NCBI RefSeq assembly: GCF_009017415.1
Contig: NC_092406.1
Coordinates: forward strand, 3,906,001 to 3,970,000
Reading direction: 5' to 3'
From: Aspergillus flavus
Lineage: Eukaryota; Ascomycota; Eurotiomycetes; Eurotiales; Aspergillaceae
Length of the DNA stretch: 64,000 nucleotides
Below are positions 34,772 to 48,700 of the stretch, piece after piece. The notes beneath the pieces are model-generated. The model was given only the letters and a program-made list of their open reading frames with translations, was not told the DNA's origin and did not search any database. Position numbers and translations under genes: made by a program. The stretch's first letter is position 1, and every line of letters begins with the position of its first letter.

Positions 34772-35385
34772 AACGGAAGGCGTTGGAAAGGAGGTGCTCC
34801 AAAGAGCAAGTAAGAATGAAAGAGAGGGGCAACAATTTCGACCAAAATAATACAGCAAGTTGTATGATTTCACACAAGGTAGATAACACAAATGGAATTG
34901 GCACGAATATCAAAGGAGTGATGATGTGTCGTCGTTCTTCCTAAGTTCTGGAGTCCAGAAGCGGTCATTCACGTGACTGCGATACTCGGAGTTTACATTT
35001 TGTCGCCGCCGGAGTTTATCTCATCAGTCGGGGGTCGCAATAAGCTTTGCCGATTTCCTCGGCGGCAACAATCTACCGGGTCCACCTAAATACCTCACCA
35101 AAACCAGAGAGGAGCTTGACGATAGAAACAAAACAATATTGTTCGGCGTTCTATGGCAGTACATAACAAGAAAGGCAAACACTTGCGTCTTCAGCTATGA
35201 AACAAGAGCGGGTCTATATATGAAAAGCGTGTATCTCGTAAAACACCATGGCAGAGAACGACTGATTAGTGAGTTGGGTATCATTAAGTCAAAATTGCAT
35301 GAGTAACAGAATTCGCAATTTGGTCAAAAAGACGGGGAGACGCTAACGACAACATCTAAATAAGTATCTGGAACTGAGAGTCGAC
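34772..35385. other. Intergenic between LETM1 and gpc1 (614 bp)
   Basis: It holds the LETM1 promoter and the gpc1 3' UTR. No other feature is supported. Confidence 0.5.
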
Positions 35386-36990
35386 CTATTTCCTCTCTCG
35401 CACTGACGGGGAACCGGAAGCAGCCTCTTCTATACCGCTCGCGGTCACGGTAGAGTCAAGCAGAGGTATTTTATCAATGCTTGCCTTGTCGGATCCTCCA
35501 TTCTTTGCAGCACCTTTAGAATCATCCAAGACATGCGTGCCGGTGGCAACAGCGCTGTCAGATGTCAGAATAGTCGGGCTAGCTGTGCCTTCAGGAGAAG
35601 ACTGCCACCGTGCGACATCCTTTTTCAACGCTTCCAGTTCTTTCTGGAACCGCTTGCCAAAAACATCAATGTAGTATGTTGCGCCATTGTGGATGCTCAA
35701 TATGAAGAGCCCAGTCAGGAATAGCCCGCTAGCCCAGCGGGACCATAGCCAGAGCGGGCATGGGATCATCGTCAAAATCGCATAGAAGTATTGGATCAAC
35801 ATAAAGGCAGGAGCCTGTAACGATTCGGGCAAGCTTAAAACTATTTTACCAATCCAGGCCTTGGCATATGATTTGCGGAGCCATGTGAAGCTAGTCGGGC
35901 GTCCTGCGGCAATCTGCTCCGCACGTCGCACGGTGATAAAGCAATGATAGGATAACTGCCATATCGTATAGGGTACTGTTGCCCAGACCATCATAGACAG
36001 GAGCGAGAAGTGGTCCGGCGACCCAGGCTCACTGAACTTAATGTCGTAGATCGCTGGGAACCTCTCCTTCAATGTCTCCGCCGAAGTCAAGTGAACAATA
36101 CAATGCCAGGTTGCCGGTGGCATAATATGAATGAACAGACTGCGATACCGGTCAGTTAATAAGATAGTGCTCGAGGGATGTAACGAGCATGACTCTTACC
36201 TCACGACCTTGTCCATACTATGAAATACAAGGGAGTTTCGCCACATAGCGATCGCGACAGCGTTGTTGCCGAAAGTCAAACAGTACGCGCTAATGAAAAG
36301 TCTCTTGGAATTTGGAAAGGCCCAAATACTCAACATGCATAATAGGTTGACGAAGTAGCAGAGGTCAGCCAGAAAGTAATGATAACCTTTCGCGTGATAC
36401 CTATAGTATCGAATCGGCATGAAGTAGGCCAGCTGTACGGTGAACCAGATATAGAAAGACTCCGGATGGGCTCCAATAAGATAGCCACTGAAGAAAATGT
36501 TGAGAACACCTGCAATGAACGAGATCTTCTCACGTAATGTAACGGTTGCGGTTGCGTTCCACTGCTTCCCCAGGCGCTCAACACCGACCTTCATACGGCG
36601 GCGATACTTGTCAAGCTGCTCGTCCGCAGTGGGAACGCGCCTTTTAAATTCTCCCACCACGCGATCCTTTGCGGTTGCGGAGGTGTACTTCAGCTTCTCC
36701 CGCTGTTTCTTCATCTTTTCTTTCTGCATATTGATGGTATGCTGTAGCTTTTCGAGTCTTTGGGACAGTGAGAAGTTGTCGAGCAAGTCGAAGACCGTTA
36801 ACTTGTCTAATGGGGGAAAGGTCTCCCAATCATCCTGATATGAGAAGGAAGGCCTTCTCGGTGTGCCAGACGGCGAATAAAAGCTATCAGAGGATCCTGC
36901 AACATCGTCCAAGTCCGACAGCATGTCATCACTTGGGATCGCCTGGAGATCAGGCGAGTCACCGGTCGAGTAGGAGGCGCCGTCCTCCAT
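35386..36990 (-). CDS. gpc1: Glycerophosphocholine acyltransferase Gpc1 (DUF2838)
   Basis: Two exons (36990-36200, 36139-35386) give about 514 aa. The start at 36990 (MEDGAS) gives the usual polar N-terminus; in-frame ATGs at 37083 and 37077 would add about 30 residues. A coiled segment (about 98-120, KLQHTINMQKEKMKKQREK) precedes a polytopic domain from about 155 to 430, with segments such as FIAGVLNIFFSGYLIG, ADLCYFVNLLCML and AFMLIQYFYAILTMIP. Conserved HSMDKVVRS and FIHIMPP motifs meet at the splice site. Gpc1 transfers acyl-CoA to glycerophosphocholine at the ER, feeding lyso-PC and phosphatidylcholine remodelling. The C-terminal 110 residues are Ser/Thr-rich and cytosolic-looking. Confidence 0.93.
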
Positions 36991-39900
36991 GATGAGTTTC
37001 TGTTGGAAAGAGAATATCGTCGGGCCGTCACGGTAGTGAGGATAGGGTCTAGTAAGAAAGCGGGCGAACGTTAGCATCCCCATGATTATCCACGAGGCGT
37101 GATCAGCCAGATCTGATAATCGCAATCAAATATCACAAGCAGACGATCTGATATCTTCAGAGAAGAGACATGGAAATTAAGAATCAGTGGGTACCGTATC
37201 GATCTATGAAAGACCGATATAAATAACCAAGTACTTACTCGGACGAGCGCAGTAGATAGGTTGGTTCCAAACTTTCGATACACACTCAAATGATCCAAGT
37301 CCTCCAGTCTCCTTCAACGATCCATACGCATGACCACCAGTAGAGCTAGACGAATGACTGAAAACCACAAAGTGTGGGGGGGAAACCGAGGAAAGGGAAG
37401 ATGTTGAGGACAAGTTGGAAGTTGAGGTTCTGAGTGTGCACGCGTCGTAGGCTATGGTTGGTCAGTGCTGAGTGGCCGCGTTTCTTTGGTTCTTCGTCCA
37501 CTTCTGGACCCTCAGCGGCGGGATCTGCATTGATTAGTATGGGGCCTTACCCCTAAGGAACCAATCAAACCTGAGTATCCGGGTGCATGATCCCGCAGGG
37601 TTTCCAATCAATCTCTAGACCGCTCCCGGTCTAGATGTTGAATGCGTTGTCCTCAGCATTACTGTGGATGCAGCTCAAGGACATTCAAGGAGGAACAAGA
37701 CACCATCCGTGGGTTGAGAACTAATAGCATACAAAAAGAAAGTAGGAGAGAAAACAAATAATAGAAGTGGCTGGTATCCAAAATAACAACGTCCTATATC
37801 GTGGTCCTCGTAGAGCAAATTCACCAGGTTTCCAACGTGATGAAGACAAGGGAGAAATAGACAATGTCCCTCTTGAGTGCTCTGATCCCATTGTCTTAAA
37901 ACTCTGCTGGTCTTCCTAGGACAGTATGAGCAGACAAGATAATACTAATCGTCAGAAGCGCCTTAATGCTAGCCAAGCCCTTCAAGCAGAGCGTGGTATA
38001 TAGTTTACCCCGCCCGGAATATGGGTATTACTCTCTCCCTGAAAAAGATGTTTCAACAGCACGTAAACTGTGAAAATCGGTAGAAATATGAAATAGCTTG
38101 ATAAGTTACATACTCTCACAAGCTAGGGTAACAGATGAATCAATATTGTGAACTTGGAGACCTGGCTACATAGTTCTGAGACCCGTCACCTGTACCAGGC
38201 ATTCCTTATCCTTGATATGCTCCGGGTTCTACTGATGCAGTCTCTACAATATAACATAGGAGTCTACCTGGGCTTGAAGAAATATACCATCTTTCAAAAT
38301 GGTGTCTTAAGTGTCTGAGATGCTTGTATATCATGATATATACCCGGGATATAAAGTTTGGCAAATGAGGGCGCCATTGCTTTGTTGGTATTTAAGATGC
38401 TCAGGAAGACTGATAGCCGTTAGAGTCATCTTACTATGTTGAAAGAACTGAAGCACAGATTGAGAAGCGAGGAGCACTACTTACTGTGAAAGCTTGTCAA
38501 ATCTCGACATAAGTAACTAAGCTCACGTCATCTTGGATTGCGTGTTCGATTCTAGGTGTTGTCTTCCCCGCCTCTCGCCGCCACAGGCCAGCCCTGACCG
38601 AATCATCTGTTGTCCATGCGCACAAATAGAATCCTTCGAATTGGTGGCTGTTGCTGAGTATAGAGTGGTCACGATGTACTAGTACGCTGCCTTCGCTCGT
38701 TGACTTTTGATGTGCTAATATTTCCTCACAAACTGTTTAAAGACTCAAGATTCCTTTCGGATTACTTAAGTCAGCTTTACTAACTACAATTCTCTCCTCA
38801 CATGGTACTCAGATATAAGTTTCGGCCTGCATGACATGGTTCAAATAACTAGATTTATACTATGTCCGAAAAGTCCTTCGAAAAGAACTAATCAAGATAC
38901 AAAATGGCTGGGATCTTATCAATCAATCAAATTTCTATTACCTGGTAGAGCCTAACTATTGAGCGTCTAGCTATGCAGGTGCGCCGGGGAGCCTAGAATC
39001 TAACCGCATGTTACCGCTCCTCCTAGTGCTCCTGGTAGGTGATCGTTGGTATGTGTACAAGAAGTACTGACCAAATCCTTCCTAGTGTGACCATTTACTC
39101 ATCGCTGGGATCTTATGCTATCGTTTGCGGGTGGCCCACGCCTTCTCTCCAGAACACATAAAAATCAACAAAATGAGCTTTCTAGCTAACCACACATTCC
39201 GAAGACGTCCTTTAGTAGGAGGCCGGTTATGTGAGGTAAAGAACAGAGAAGTGTATTACTATTCTCTGTATCAGTGTCTCTCGAAATGCAGTGATCCCAT
39301 GCAGCGGATAGTGTCTTGAGAACAGAGAGATACCTCTGTAACGCATCCGTCGCCTGTCCTATTTTGATCGTTTCTTTTGTTATATCCAAGGAAAAGGTCC
39401 AAGGAAAATCAACAAAGACGTCTGACACTTCGGCCACACGTGGTTGTACCATGCGGTCCCGGATATTTACCCCGTTAGCCACCCTCTGGGAGCTTGCCCC
39501 TGCGCTGTATCAACTCTTCAACGTGCCACAGGTAAGCATTAGAGACCAAGTGTCTCATCTCACTGGCAACTTTGGGACCGCAAGCTCAGCAGTGGTGGGT
39601 GGACATGCCTGACAGAGCTTAACGCATGGATCCAAGGATCATCTGGCATTGGGCAAGGTAGGGTCCTTTTTCAAGCTCTGGTCACTGTTAAAGCTTCTTC
39701 TACAACTGCTCGACTTCGTGATTATAAACTCCACTGGACTGTCCAGGGGATATGACATCTACTATGTGATTTATGCAGTGACGCTAGGAACAACTCACCC
39801 CTGCCTCTCATTCTTTTTTTTTCTAACGTCGTTCCAGCTGGTAGCATGCCTTCCTAATGGGTTACTGCAGATTACACAGTAGTCTGGAGAGTTGATCAGT

Positions 39901-42900
39901 TAAAAGAGCGATATAAAACCTAGAGCATCAGGCATCAATCATCGGTCGGTATGAAGTACAAGATGGCCGTGTTGCTAATTATATGCTCTGAAGGCTGCAT
40001 TCCGGAAGGATGCATGCGAGAAAGCCGTACTGTACATACTTAGGGAAGATTTGTTGGAGCAAACTCCATTGCCACGTTTCTGGTCATCATTAACAAACTG
40101 TCAAAGCACTAAATATCTTCCCACTTCTTGAAAATGCTGTCGGTATTTGGACCCTTTCGCTACTGCTGACGGCGACTCCAGATTTTAGATATATCTAGAG
40201 CTTAGTAACCCTAACGACGCTGTTTTACTTTTGTGGCATTCACTGAGAGGGTACGGATAGTTTACCAAAGGCTAACCGGTGCATTGGGACCCTTCGCTGT
40301 GAGTAATTGGCTTCATCTGATCAAAAGAAAAGGAGCTCCCATGCATGCACGCGTAGTAACCTTGTACAGTCCCTCGTTGGGACGGGTTGAGTGCTAGTTT
40401 CTATGATCCAAGGGTAGCCCTGGGCCGAACTGGGTATAGTCACTTGCAACTCCCTTGATCTATGTCTTAGAACGGGGAATTCATTATTCATTTGCCGTTC
40501 AGTTCTCCGATCTGATACATTCCCTATGTGGCGGGCTGGGCCTCAGAGCGAAACTTTACTGTTAACTCCGGGCCTATGTCGTATCCCGCTTTGCGGAGGC
40601 ATCCCTTGCCCCCTGCCGGAAGTCTAGTTCACCAGGAATGGTACGAGTAAGTCAGCTGTTCTCAGGGTAAGTGAAACCGTGCTCAGTGGAAGTGCTTCCT
40701 CGGCCGGGACTTTGACTTATCTACGACTGATCGACCCCTAAATCGAGATATATTCGAATCACAACTGGGGATTTGTCAGTCTCTTTCAGCCCGCTTCAGG
40801 CGGCCTTAGCGAACGGGATTTGCTCTTAGCACAGGGATACCCAGAAGACTGGGATTATCTCTGAGGGACCATGGGTAGGACAGATGTGATTACGCGAGCG
40901 ACACGGGAACTAATGACTGAAAGGCTGAAACCCAGACGCGAGCATGCACCATGGGGTATAGCTACTACCACCACAGCGGGCCTAGTGCAGGGATAGAGGA
41001 ACCGTTCCAGGGAGATCCTAGAAACTGCCTTACTAGTGTCCGGTCTAGCCATGTGGGTAAGTTATAGCTTGCTAAGCCTGCATGGATATGCCTCAAGTTC
41101 TCGTTCATTGTGAACAAATTGGGTAAGGTGTAGAGGGCAACTTGTCTTTGGACAATGGAGGAATGTGTCCATATCCTTGGGTTGCCATGTGTGATGCACT
41201 CGGTACCATCACTTCTAGTATGTGCATGCAAAAGTTTGCTCTCAGGAGATGTGCCGTGTTCTGCAAGCTCACTTTCTTTTCTTTTCTTTTTTTTATTTTC
41301 ATTTATTATTTTTATTTCTCTCTTCTGATGTCATGGGCCTGGCTGTCACCTGAGTATGTTTCGTGAAATTCCCCATTTGGGAACAAGCTTTCAGCTATTT
41401 ATGGAGAATCTCAGGGATGACTGCGGGATGATCGAGCTTCTTGTGGTTTGACACTAAGTTATCTTTATCCATAATATCAAGCTTGATTCCGTTCATTGTA
41501 GAAAATGGTCGGGCCCGGGGCACTTCAGTTCCGAACAGGCGTTTCTTTTGCTCAAGGTGTTACCAGAAGAGCCGAGAATAACTAATCAAGCTGGATTACA
41601 CTTTAATAATACGCTAAATGTAGCGATAAATGGGTTATGATATAGTATCAGGTACTACGGAACCTTTTGCTGCATGTAACGGGTACTACCATCACAGCGA
41701 ACAACGCCGCGCTAGTTTCTTCCTACCAAGTTTAGTTATACTAGTAGTCTATCCATGCGCCATACTGCTGCATAATTGTTGTACCAACATGAGGGGCAAA
41801 GAAAGTTGCCTGTTACACAAGGAAAAGAAAAAGTTGAGCTATTTAAATAAGAACATTTAACTTACTATAATCGGAAGACATAAGGCATTAGAGGTGACGG
41901 TTAGGGTTATCCGAATTAGCGTTGTACGATACCCGGGTCCAGGTCCAATTCCTTGGGAATCAGGAGGAAAGGCTTGAGGTACACATGAATTAAAAATGGA
42001 AGAGGGGCTCTCTTTCTTGTTTTACACCGTTCTATCTTGTTCCTGTGCTATGACACTGTCAGTGGAAGTATAATTGGTGCTCACCGCAAGACGCTGAATG
42101 TGATAGATCCAAGAGTATGTATGTCATGAATACTGTATTCTGTGGCGCACGAAGACTCTATGTGTCTATGGACCGGCGCAACCCGGATACAGAGCCATTC
42201 GAAAGTTGCGCCTGTTGAGGAAAATAGGAAAAAGAAAAGTGAGAACACGCGGATACGATGCCTATCCGTCCTCGCATTCGTCACTAATATCGGGCGAAAA
42301 AGACTACTGAGAAATGTGGCGGCGCATGGCATAGAATGTTTTCTTTGTTGTGGAGAATGAACACATGGAGAGCCTAACGCGATCGAGTGCTGATCCAAAG
42401 TTTAGTGGCCTTCGAGTTCATACCGGTTGCTCACGGTGCAGTGACGCTCCACTCATTTGGATCGGCCTCCAAGGGAATTGCGGTGTCAAGGACGATGATC
42501 CCCAAAAGTGTGGAGACTGGGCACCACGGTAGGTACCGGATCCACCTGCTCAGTGCGGTATTATCCTACCCAAGGACGATTTCCTTGCTGCGCTGCGGGC
42601 ACTACCTTCCGAGTCTACCTTTTCGGATATATTTCAGCGCGGTCTTTCAAACCCTTTCTAGATGCCACATAACCTCCTATCTACTAGCCTAGTAATGAGT
42701 TTATTTCCCGTGTTCCAGAAATTATGCTTCTAGGACGAACTCATTCGTCATCTACTTATTACGATAGTCGATTTGGCGGTTGATATCGGGGCAGGCGGTG
42801 CAAAACCAGAGTATCCCTTGCATGGGTGTGTCACCCTGTTGTTGGTCCATGAGGTTATTGTTGCCCATGATGACCACGGCCATGGCGATCCTGCAGGAGA

Positions 42901-43524
42901 CCCACGACTAGACCACAACACTTTGGATGGGTCTTTTATTTCTTGGACTGCCATTTCCGGACATTTCTATCCAGGGATGTGGGTAATAATACTGAAGCGT
43001 TATTATGATTCACCAACTGGCTGCCTCGTTTAGCTGCATCCTCCACCCCTTTATATCACATTATCTCTAATTTCTTTGTCGGTTGTTGCTTCTATTTCTT
43101 CTTATCGTAACCCCCAGGCTTCCCTCATTTTATTTGCTTCCTATTTATTTCTTATAGAAAAAAATGGTCCCGCGTGTTCCGCTACTGGGAATTCTTCTGC
43201 AGGCTAGGATTAGGGCTCAAGCCACAAGCTGACTTTGCGGGGACTGGGGTCTTGTGACCGTCATCCTGGACGCAGATAAGAAGAATAAATAATATTGAGC
43301 TTTGGAATTGGAAGCCTCGTACGGCGCTATCGGCATAATCTCGCCTTATTCGATATTTTCAAGTGACACAGGCGTGGTTGCTAGTTTCTTGGACTACTTG
43401 CTTATTATCAACACCTCTTTCTCGCACCGCTGTTCTGCCCCGATTCCCTCCCCTCTTTCCTCGGGGAAGGACGAATAGAGCATTCTTTTCCGTCACGAAC
43501 GCCATTTAAATATAGATATCCGCC
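36991..43524. other. 6.5-kb gene desert between gpc1 and the 445-aa orphan gene
   Basis: I could not support any coding exon, tRNA or mobile element here. All frames are short, unrelated to known proteins and not linkable by splice sites. Composition is mixed rather than strongly AT-rich, which argues against heavily RIP-mutated transposons. A pyrimidine/AT tract is at about 41270-41325. Two similar short stretches around 40962 and 41680 (CTACTACC/GTACTACC followed by CACAGCG) may be old repeats. It probably holds the divergent promoters and possibly long untranslated or noncoding RNA. Confidence 0.5.
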
Positions 43525-44862
43525 ATGATTTCGCCGACCTCTCTCGCTGTCCCAAGACAGGCTCCTCCAGTGAGACCGTCTCGGTCACTCGAGGGACTAG
43601 AGAAAGTTGTGCCTCCACATACACCTCAGCCTGCTGCTCGGTCAGCACTTCGGTTGGATAAGCCACTCCCCGAGCTACCTGCGAAACCACTACCCGAGAC
43701 ACCCTCAATGGAGAGTCCGACGGGATGGAGCGACGACAGCAGCACAGATGTCAGCCTTGAAACTCGCCGTACATCTGATGCGACGTCAGAAGGTTACCCA
43801 ATTTGTGTTCGCTCTCCCTCTGATGATCTGGACGAGTTCGTCGACCATTCGCCTCTCTCTAGCATAGATCACCCTGCCCCCTTGAAGCCATATAACAAAC
43901 TAGAAACATCACCTCTGCCGCTCACCACATTGTCTAATGATCATCACCGCCATCGCCCTTTGCCGACGGCAACCCGTGCCGCTCCTAATCATTATTTTAA
44001 AGAGAAGAAATGGGAGTTCTTTCCAGAGCTCGCGATGCCATCAGAATTACCACCTGGATACCCCAAGTTTCCACCTGCGCCTCGAAAGCAGAATAGCAGT
44101 AGGTTGAACCTCGCAGCGTTCGACTTTACGAAGATAAGTCCTCGCTGTACTTCACCTGAGAAGCGAGCACTTGCCCACGATGTACGCAAATCTATCCGCT
44201 CCTATGTACAACGAAGGCTGTCCAAGCACTCCATTGATAAGACCAAGCCTAAGCGACGACCACGAGCATCGACAGCCCCGTCTGAGTTCCCTGATGAATA
44301 TCGATGCTCCCGGAAGACTTCTTCTAGCAACTACTCTAACTATTCCGATCGTGGGAGCACAGGGCCGCAGCAGAACTTTCTCTATCTCTCTGCCGATCTG
44401 AACCGGCTGTCAATGGGCAGCAGTTCAAGTGAGGACGAAAGCGATAGAACAGTGAACTCGATAACACCGTATCAGAAAAAACAGCCCGCCGTCCGAATTT
44501 CGGCTTACCAAAGATATGGGCCAGTCACGCGGGAGAAGCCCGGACGTGAAAAGAGGATCAGTTACCGGCAAAGAGGCAATGTAAGATTTCCAAAATATCG
44601 GAAACAAGCCACAACTTTCCGGTATGAAACATCTTTGAAGAACGGATCATCGACATGCTCTACACTACAGCAAGGCACACGGTTCTGCGTGAGAGTGTTG
44701 CAGGATGGAACGAGCCATGTCCTCATAGCGCTGGATGAAGCGAGACAGAAGATAATTCAGGCTCAGGTCGATCGAAGAAGAAGACAGTTGAAATCCAAGA
44801 TCAGACTAATAGGTCCGGTCAACCCATATACTACCTATGGGCGGGTTGATCCTTGGATATGA
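43525..44862 (+). CDS. Hypothetical Pro/Ser-rich, basic, mostly disordered protein
   Basis: Intronless, 445 aa, ATG at 43525. Residues 1-70 are proline-rich with SH3-ligand-like cores (PPVRPSRS, KPLPELPAKPLPE). Residues 70-150 are Ser/Asp-rich, and the middle region (about 225-270) is strongly basic (KSIRSYVQRRLSKH, KPKRRPRAS), consistent with nuclear localisation or membrane binding. The C-terminal part (about 375-440) looks folded, with TRFCVRVLQDGTSHVLIALDEAR and a basic helix. I do not recognise the family. The large upstream region and the SH3-like motifs hint at a signalling or polarity role, but this is speculation. Confidence 0.72.
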   Translation: MISPTSLAVPRQAPPVRPSRSLEGLEKVVPPHTPQPAARSALRLDKPLPELPAKPLPETPSMESPTGWSDDSSTDVSLETRRTSDATSEGYPICVRSPSDDLDEFVDHSPLSSIDHPAPLKPYNKLETSPLPLTTLSNDHHRHRPLPTATRAAPNHYFKEKKWEFFPELAMPSELPPGYPKFPPAPRKQNSSRLNLAAFDFTKISPRCTSPEKRALAHDVRKSIRSYVQRRLSKHSIDKTKPKRRPRASTAPSEFPDEYRCSRKTSSSNYSNYSDRGSTGPQQNFLYLSADLNRLSMGSSSSEDESDRTVNSITPYQKKQPAVRISAYQRYGPVTREKPGREKRISYRQRGNVRFPKYRKQATTFRYETSLKNGSSTCSTLQQGTRFCVRVLQDGTSHVLIALDEARQKIIQAQVDRRRRQLKSKIRLIGPVNPYTTYGRVDPWI

Positions 44863-45724
44863 CTCTGCATAACTAGTGGTATTAGCAGATCAGTCGTCTT
44901 ACTGCATCTTGACTCGTCTAGATCGTCGATCCGCTTTACGGCCCGTCTCACCTTCTGGTTTTTCTATTTGCTTACCCACTCTTTCTTCCTTTCTTTCTTT
45001 CCCTCCCCCCATTTATTTTCATTTTACTTGTACACCTTTGATTTTCTTCTCGATATCCTGGAATTAGTTACGGTAGGCGTTGTGGTTAAATCTCTTGGGG
45101 GGGAATAATTCATTGTTCATTGTTCATGTGCATGATATTTGATATACCTCTACTATTGTTGTCTGAGTTATGATAAGTTTGCATGAACACCAGCGACTTG
45201 TTGTTTTACTTAATGGTTGTGATGAGCCATTTGGTGCCTCTGAACAGGCTTTCAAGTCTAGGGGTTCGGGGCCGAGCTGGGAAAGGTAGTAACGTCAGTA
45301 TTATTATCTTCTTTGATAATATTTCTTATCTTGTACTTGTGTCCATAGTATAATCGGATCCAAAGAGGCCTGTATATCGGTCAAATAACATGTGTTGGTA
45401 CCGGTTCTTGGCTCCCATGGACACATTTCATGCTCATCCGGATTGGGGGCTTCCCCGCCATCAATCGCCAGGTCACAGGATTTCTCCGCATTTACGTAGT
45501 ACCTGGAATGCAGACAGCGTCACCTGCTTGTTTCGTTCCTGGATCCCACCCCGGAAGTGTTTAGCTCTGGTTGCCCTTTCTCCCCCCTCCACTTCTCCTC
45601 TTGCTGTCTCTTTCAATTGACCCTTTTTCCATCCATCATCTATCCCTGCTCTGATGCAGACATCATCACTCTCTGATATCCTGATAAGCTTAATTAATAC
45701 CCACAATTGATCTTATCCGTTATC
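44863..45724. other. Intergenic between the 445-aa orphan and ams1 (862 bp)
   Basis: It carries a pyrimidine-rich tract near 44980-45010 in the presumed 3' UTR and the ams1 promoter, which is CT-rich at 45570-45650. No extra gene is supported. Confidence 0.5.
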
Positions 45725-48700
45725 ATGGGTGGAGACATTCCGCGACAAGCTTTCAGCTCTCTCCCCCGAGCTCCAAGTGGCCCTGTCGGTCAACGCATTC
45801 ATGGAATCTATACAGATCGTTTGAGACAGTTTACGGCTAACGGCCAGTACGAGGGACAGAACCTCGTTTCGTATGTAAACATAATTGCTAATCACGTCAC
45901 TGGTACATACGTCTAATGCCCTACAGTAAATTTTATGAAGCCGTGAACTCTGACAAAGAGCACGTTAAGCTCTCCGTATACTCGGTCCCGAATTTGGAGC
46001 GCCCTACGTTTGAAGAGGCAACTTCACATGACTTCAAGCCCACGCATATCGGCGCTTCATTCGGTCCTAGTTGGTCTACTCACTGGTTCCGCATCCATCT
46101 GACGGTCCCGGAGGACTTACGCCAGAAAGAGCGGCTGGAGTTTCATTGGGATGCGAACAATGAGGGCTTAGTCTGGACTGAAGATGGTCATCCACTACAG
46201 GGTCTGACTGGTGGCGGGGAGCGTATCGAGTGGATCATTCCCAACGCCTGGCGCGATGGGAAAGAGCATACCTTCTATATCGAAATGGCTTGTAATGGGA
46301 TGTTTGGAAATGCACCTGGTGGGGATTCGATTCAGCCACCAGCTCCTGATAAATATTTCACCCTGCAAAAAGCACAGATCACAGCTGTCAACCTTGAGGC
46401 ACGGGCGTTGTTCTATGATTTCTGGATTATCGGAGGTATGGAGTCCAAACCTGCATTTGTTATATCCTCTCTCCATTCTGTCTAATGACTAACTGTGCTG
46501 AAATCTTGTAGATGCTGCTCGAGAGTTTCCGGGAGATTCTTGGGAATCTCACGAAGCGAACGTGGTAGCTAATGCTATTATGGACGCTTTCATTGCTGGC
46601 AATGGGAGCCAAGAATCCATCAAGGAAGGACGTAAGCTTGCCAGGAGATACCTCGGTGACAAAGTTGATTCATCGGAGGTGTATGACACCGATACACAGC
46701 CAATAGTCTACGGAATCGGGCATTGTCATATTGATACGTGCTGGCTGTGGCCCTGGGCAGAGACTAAGCGTAAAGTGGCTCGGTCATGGTCAAACCAGTG
46801 TGATCTGATGGAGAGGTATCCGGAACACCGCTTTACTTGCTCGCAGGCACAGCAATTCAAATGGTTGAAACAATACTACCCCTCAGTCTTCGACCGGGTG
46901 AAGGGATGGGTCAAGAGGGGCCACTTCCAACCAATTGGTGGTAGCTGGGTTGAGCATGATACCAACATGCCCAGTGGAGAATCATTGGTACGACAGTTCC
47001 TCTATGGCCAGCGTTTCTTCGAAAGCCACTTTGGTGAGCGTTGTACGACGTTCTGGTTACCAGATACCTTCGGCTACTCGACGCAGATTCCCCAGATCTG
47101 CCGTCTAGCTGGCATGAGTCGCTTCTTTACTCAGAAGCTTAGCTGGAACAATATAAATAACTTCCCACACACTACCTTCCAGTGGGTTGCGCTCGATGGT
47201 AGCCAGGTTATGTGTCATATGGCGCCATCAGAGACGTACACTGCCTCGGCTCACTTCGGCGACGTGAAACGCAGTGTCACGCAGCACAAGTCCATGGACA
47301 ACGATAACACATCGCTTCTTGTGTTCGGAAAGGGTGACGGCGGTGGTGGGCCGACCTTCGAGCATCTGGAAAAGCTGCGCCGCTGCCGTGGTCTGAGTGA
47401 TAAGACAGGCCTGCTTCCACGTGTAAAGATGGGTGAGTCAGTGGACGACTTCTTCGCAAGACTGGAGAAGAAGGTTGAGGAGGGCACACAATTCGCTACA
47501 TGGTATGGTGAGCTTTATTTCGAGCTACATCGCGGTACATATACTACTCAAGCAAACAACAAGCGAAACAATCGCAAGTCTGAGTTCTTACTTCGGGAGA
47601 TCGAGTATCTAGCCACGCTTGCGTCGATCTCGCAAACTAGTGGCAATTACCGATATCCCAAGAAGGAGATAGACGATATGTGGGAGGGTGTGCTCTTATG
47701 TCAGTTCCACGACTGTCTGCCAGGCAGTTCCATCGAGATGTGCTACGATGACTCTGACAAACTTTATGCCGAGATCTTCGAAACTGGTCATAAAGTTAGG
47801 AGACAAGCCCTCGAGGCTCTTGGATTCGGAGACAAGAAACCTTCCAAGAGCCTTGTGGCGATCAACACTCTGCCTTGGCACCGTTCGGAAGTTGTCAAGC
47901 TCCCTCCCGAACTCGAAAAAGCAAACCGCCGGAAGTATGCCGTGGTTAGCGGGAAGACGGGTTTCATGGAGTGTCGAGCCAACCCAGTCATTTCTACTCG
48001 AGTGACCGTTTCGGAGATCCGGCCAGGAGTGTTCCGCCTTGAGAATACAAAGTTGAGGGTTGACATCCACAATGGAGTAATCACATCTCTATTCGATGTT
48101 GAGGCAGATCGCGAAGTGATCGCGAAGGGCGGCAAGGCTGGGCAGTTGGTCATCTTTGATGATAAGCCACTTTACTGGCAAGCTTGGGATGTTGAAGTTT
48201 TCCATCTGGAGTCACGGAAGGAGTTGCACTCCAGTAGAACCAGCATCGCTGAGAATGACCCATATCGCGCCAGTGTCGTCACTGAAACCAAGATTAGTGA
48301 GAATAGCTGGGTTAAGACAACAATCAGCCTTTCTGCTGCTGCCGGGGATGAACCATCATATGTAGAGTTTGAAAGTGAGGTTGAGTGGCAAGAAACCATG
48401 AAATTCCTCAAGGTAGAGTTCCCTGTGGACATTACGAATACAGAAGCGTCCTACGAGACCCAATATGGGATCATAAAACGCCCAACACACTACAACACGA
48501 GGTAAGAAAATCGCCGTCCACTATGAAGGTTAAATTTGACTGACTCTCCTAGCTGGGACATGGCCAAATTTGAAGTGTGCTGCCACAAATGGGCCGATCT
48601 GTCTGAGAATGGATATGGCGTGTCGGTCTTGAATGACTCCAAATACGGTTTTGCAACCTGTGGCAACCTAATGCGTCTATCTCTGCTCCGAGCACCCAAA

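Noticed and set aside
39125..39882. Cluster of short frames on both strands in the gene desert
   Set aside because: Different frames overlap with no shared splice phase and no family resemblance; treated as chance.
26988..42854. Shared 14-mer GTTGGTCCATGAGG between the two gene-poor regions (26988 and 42841)
   Set aside because: Single short match without flanking similarity; expected by chance at this scale.
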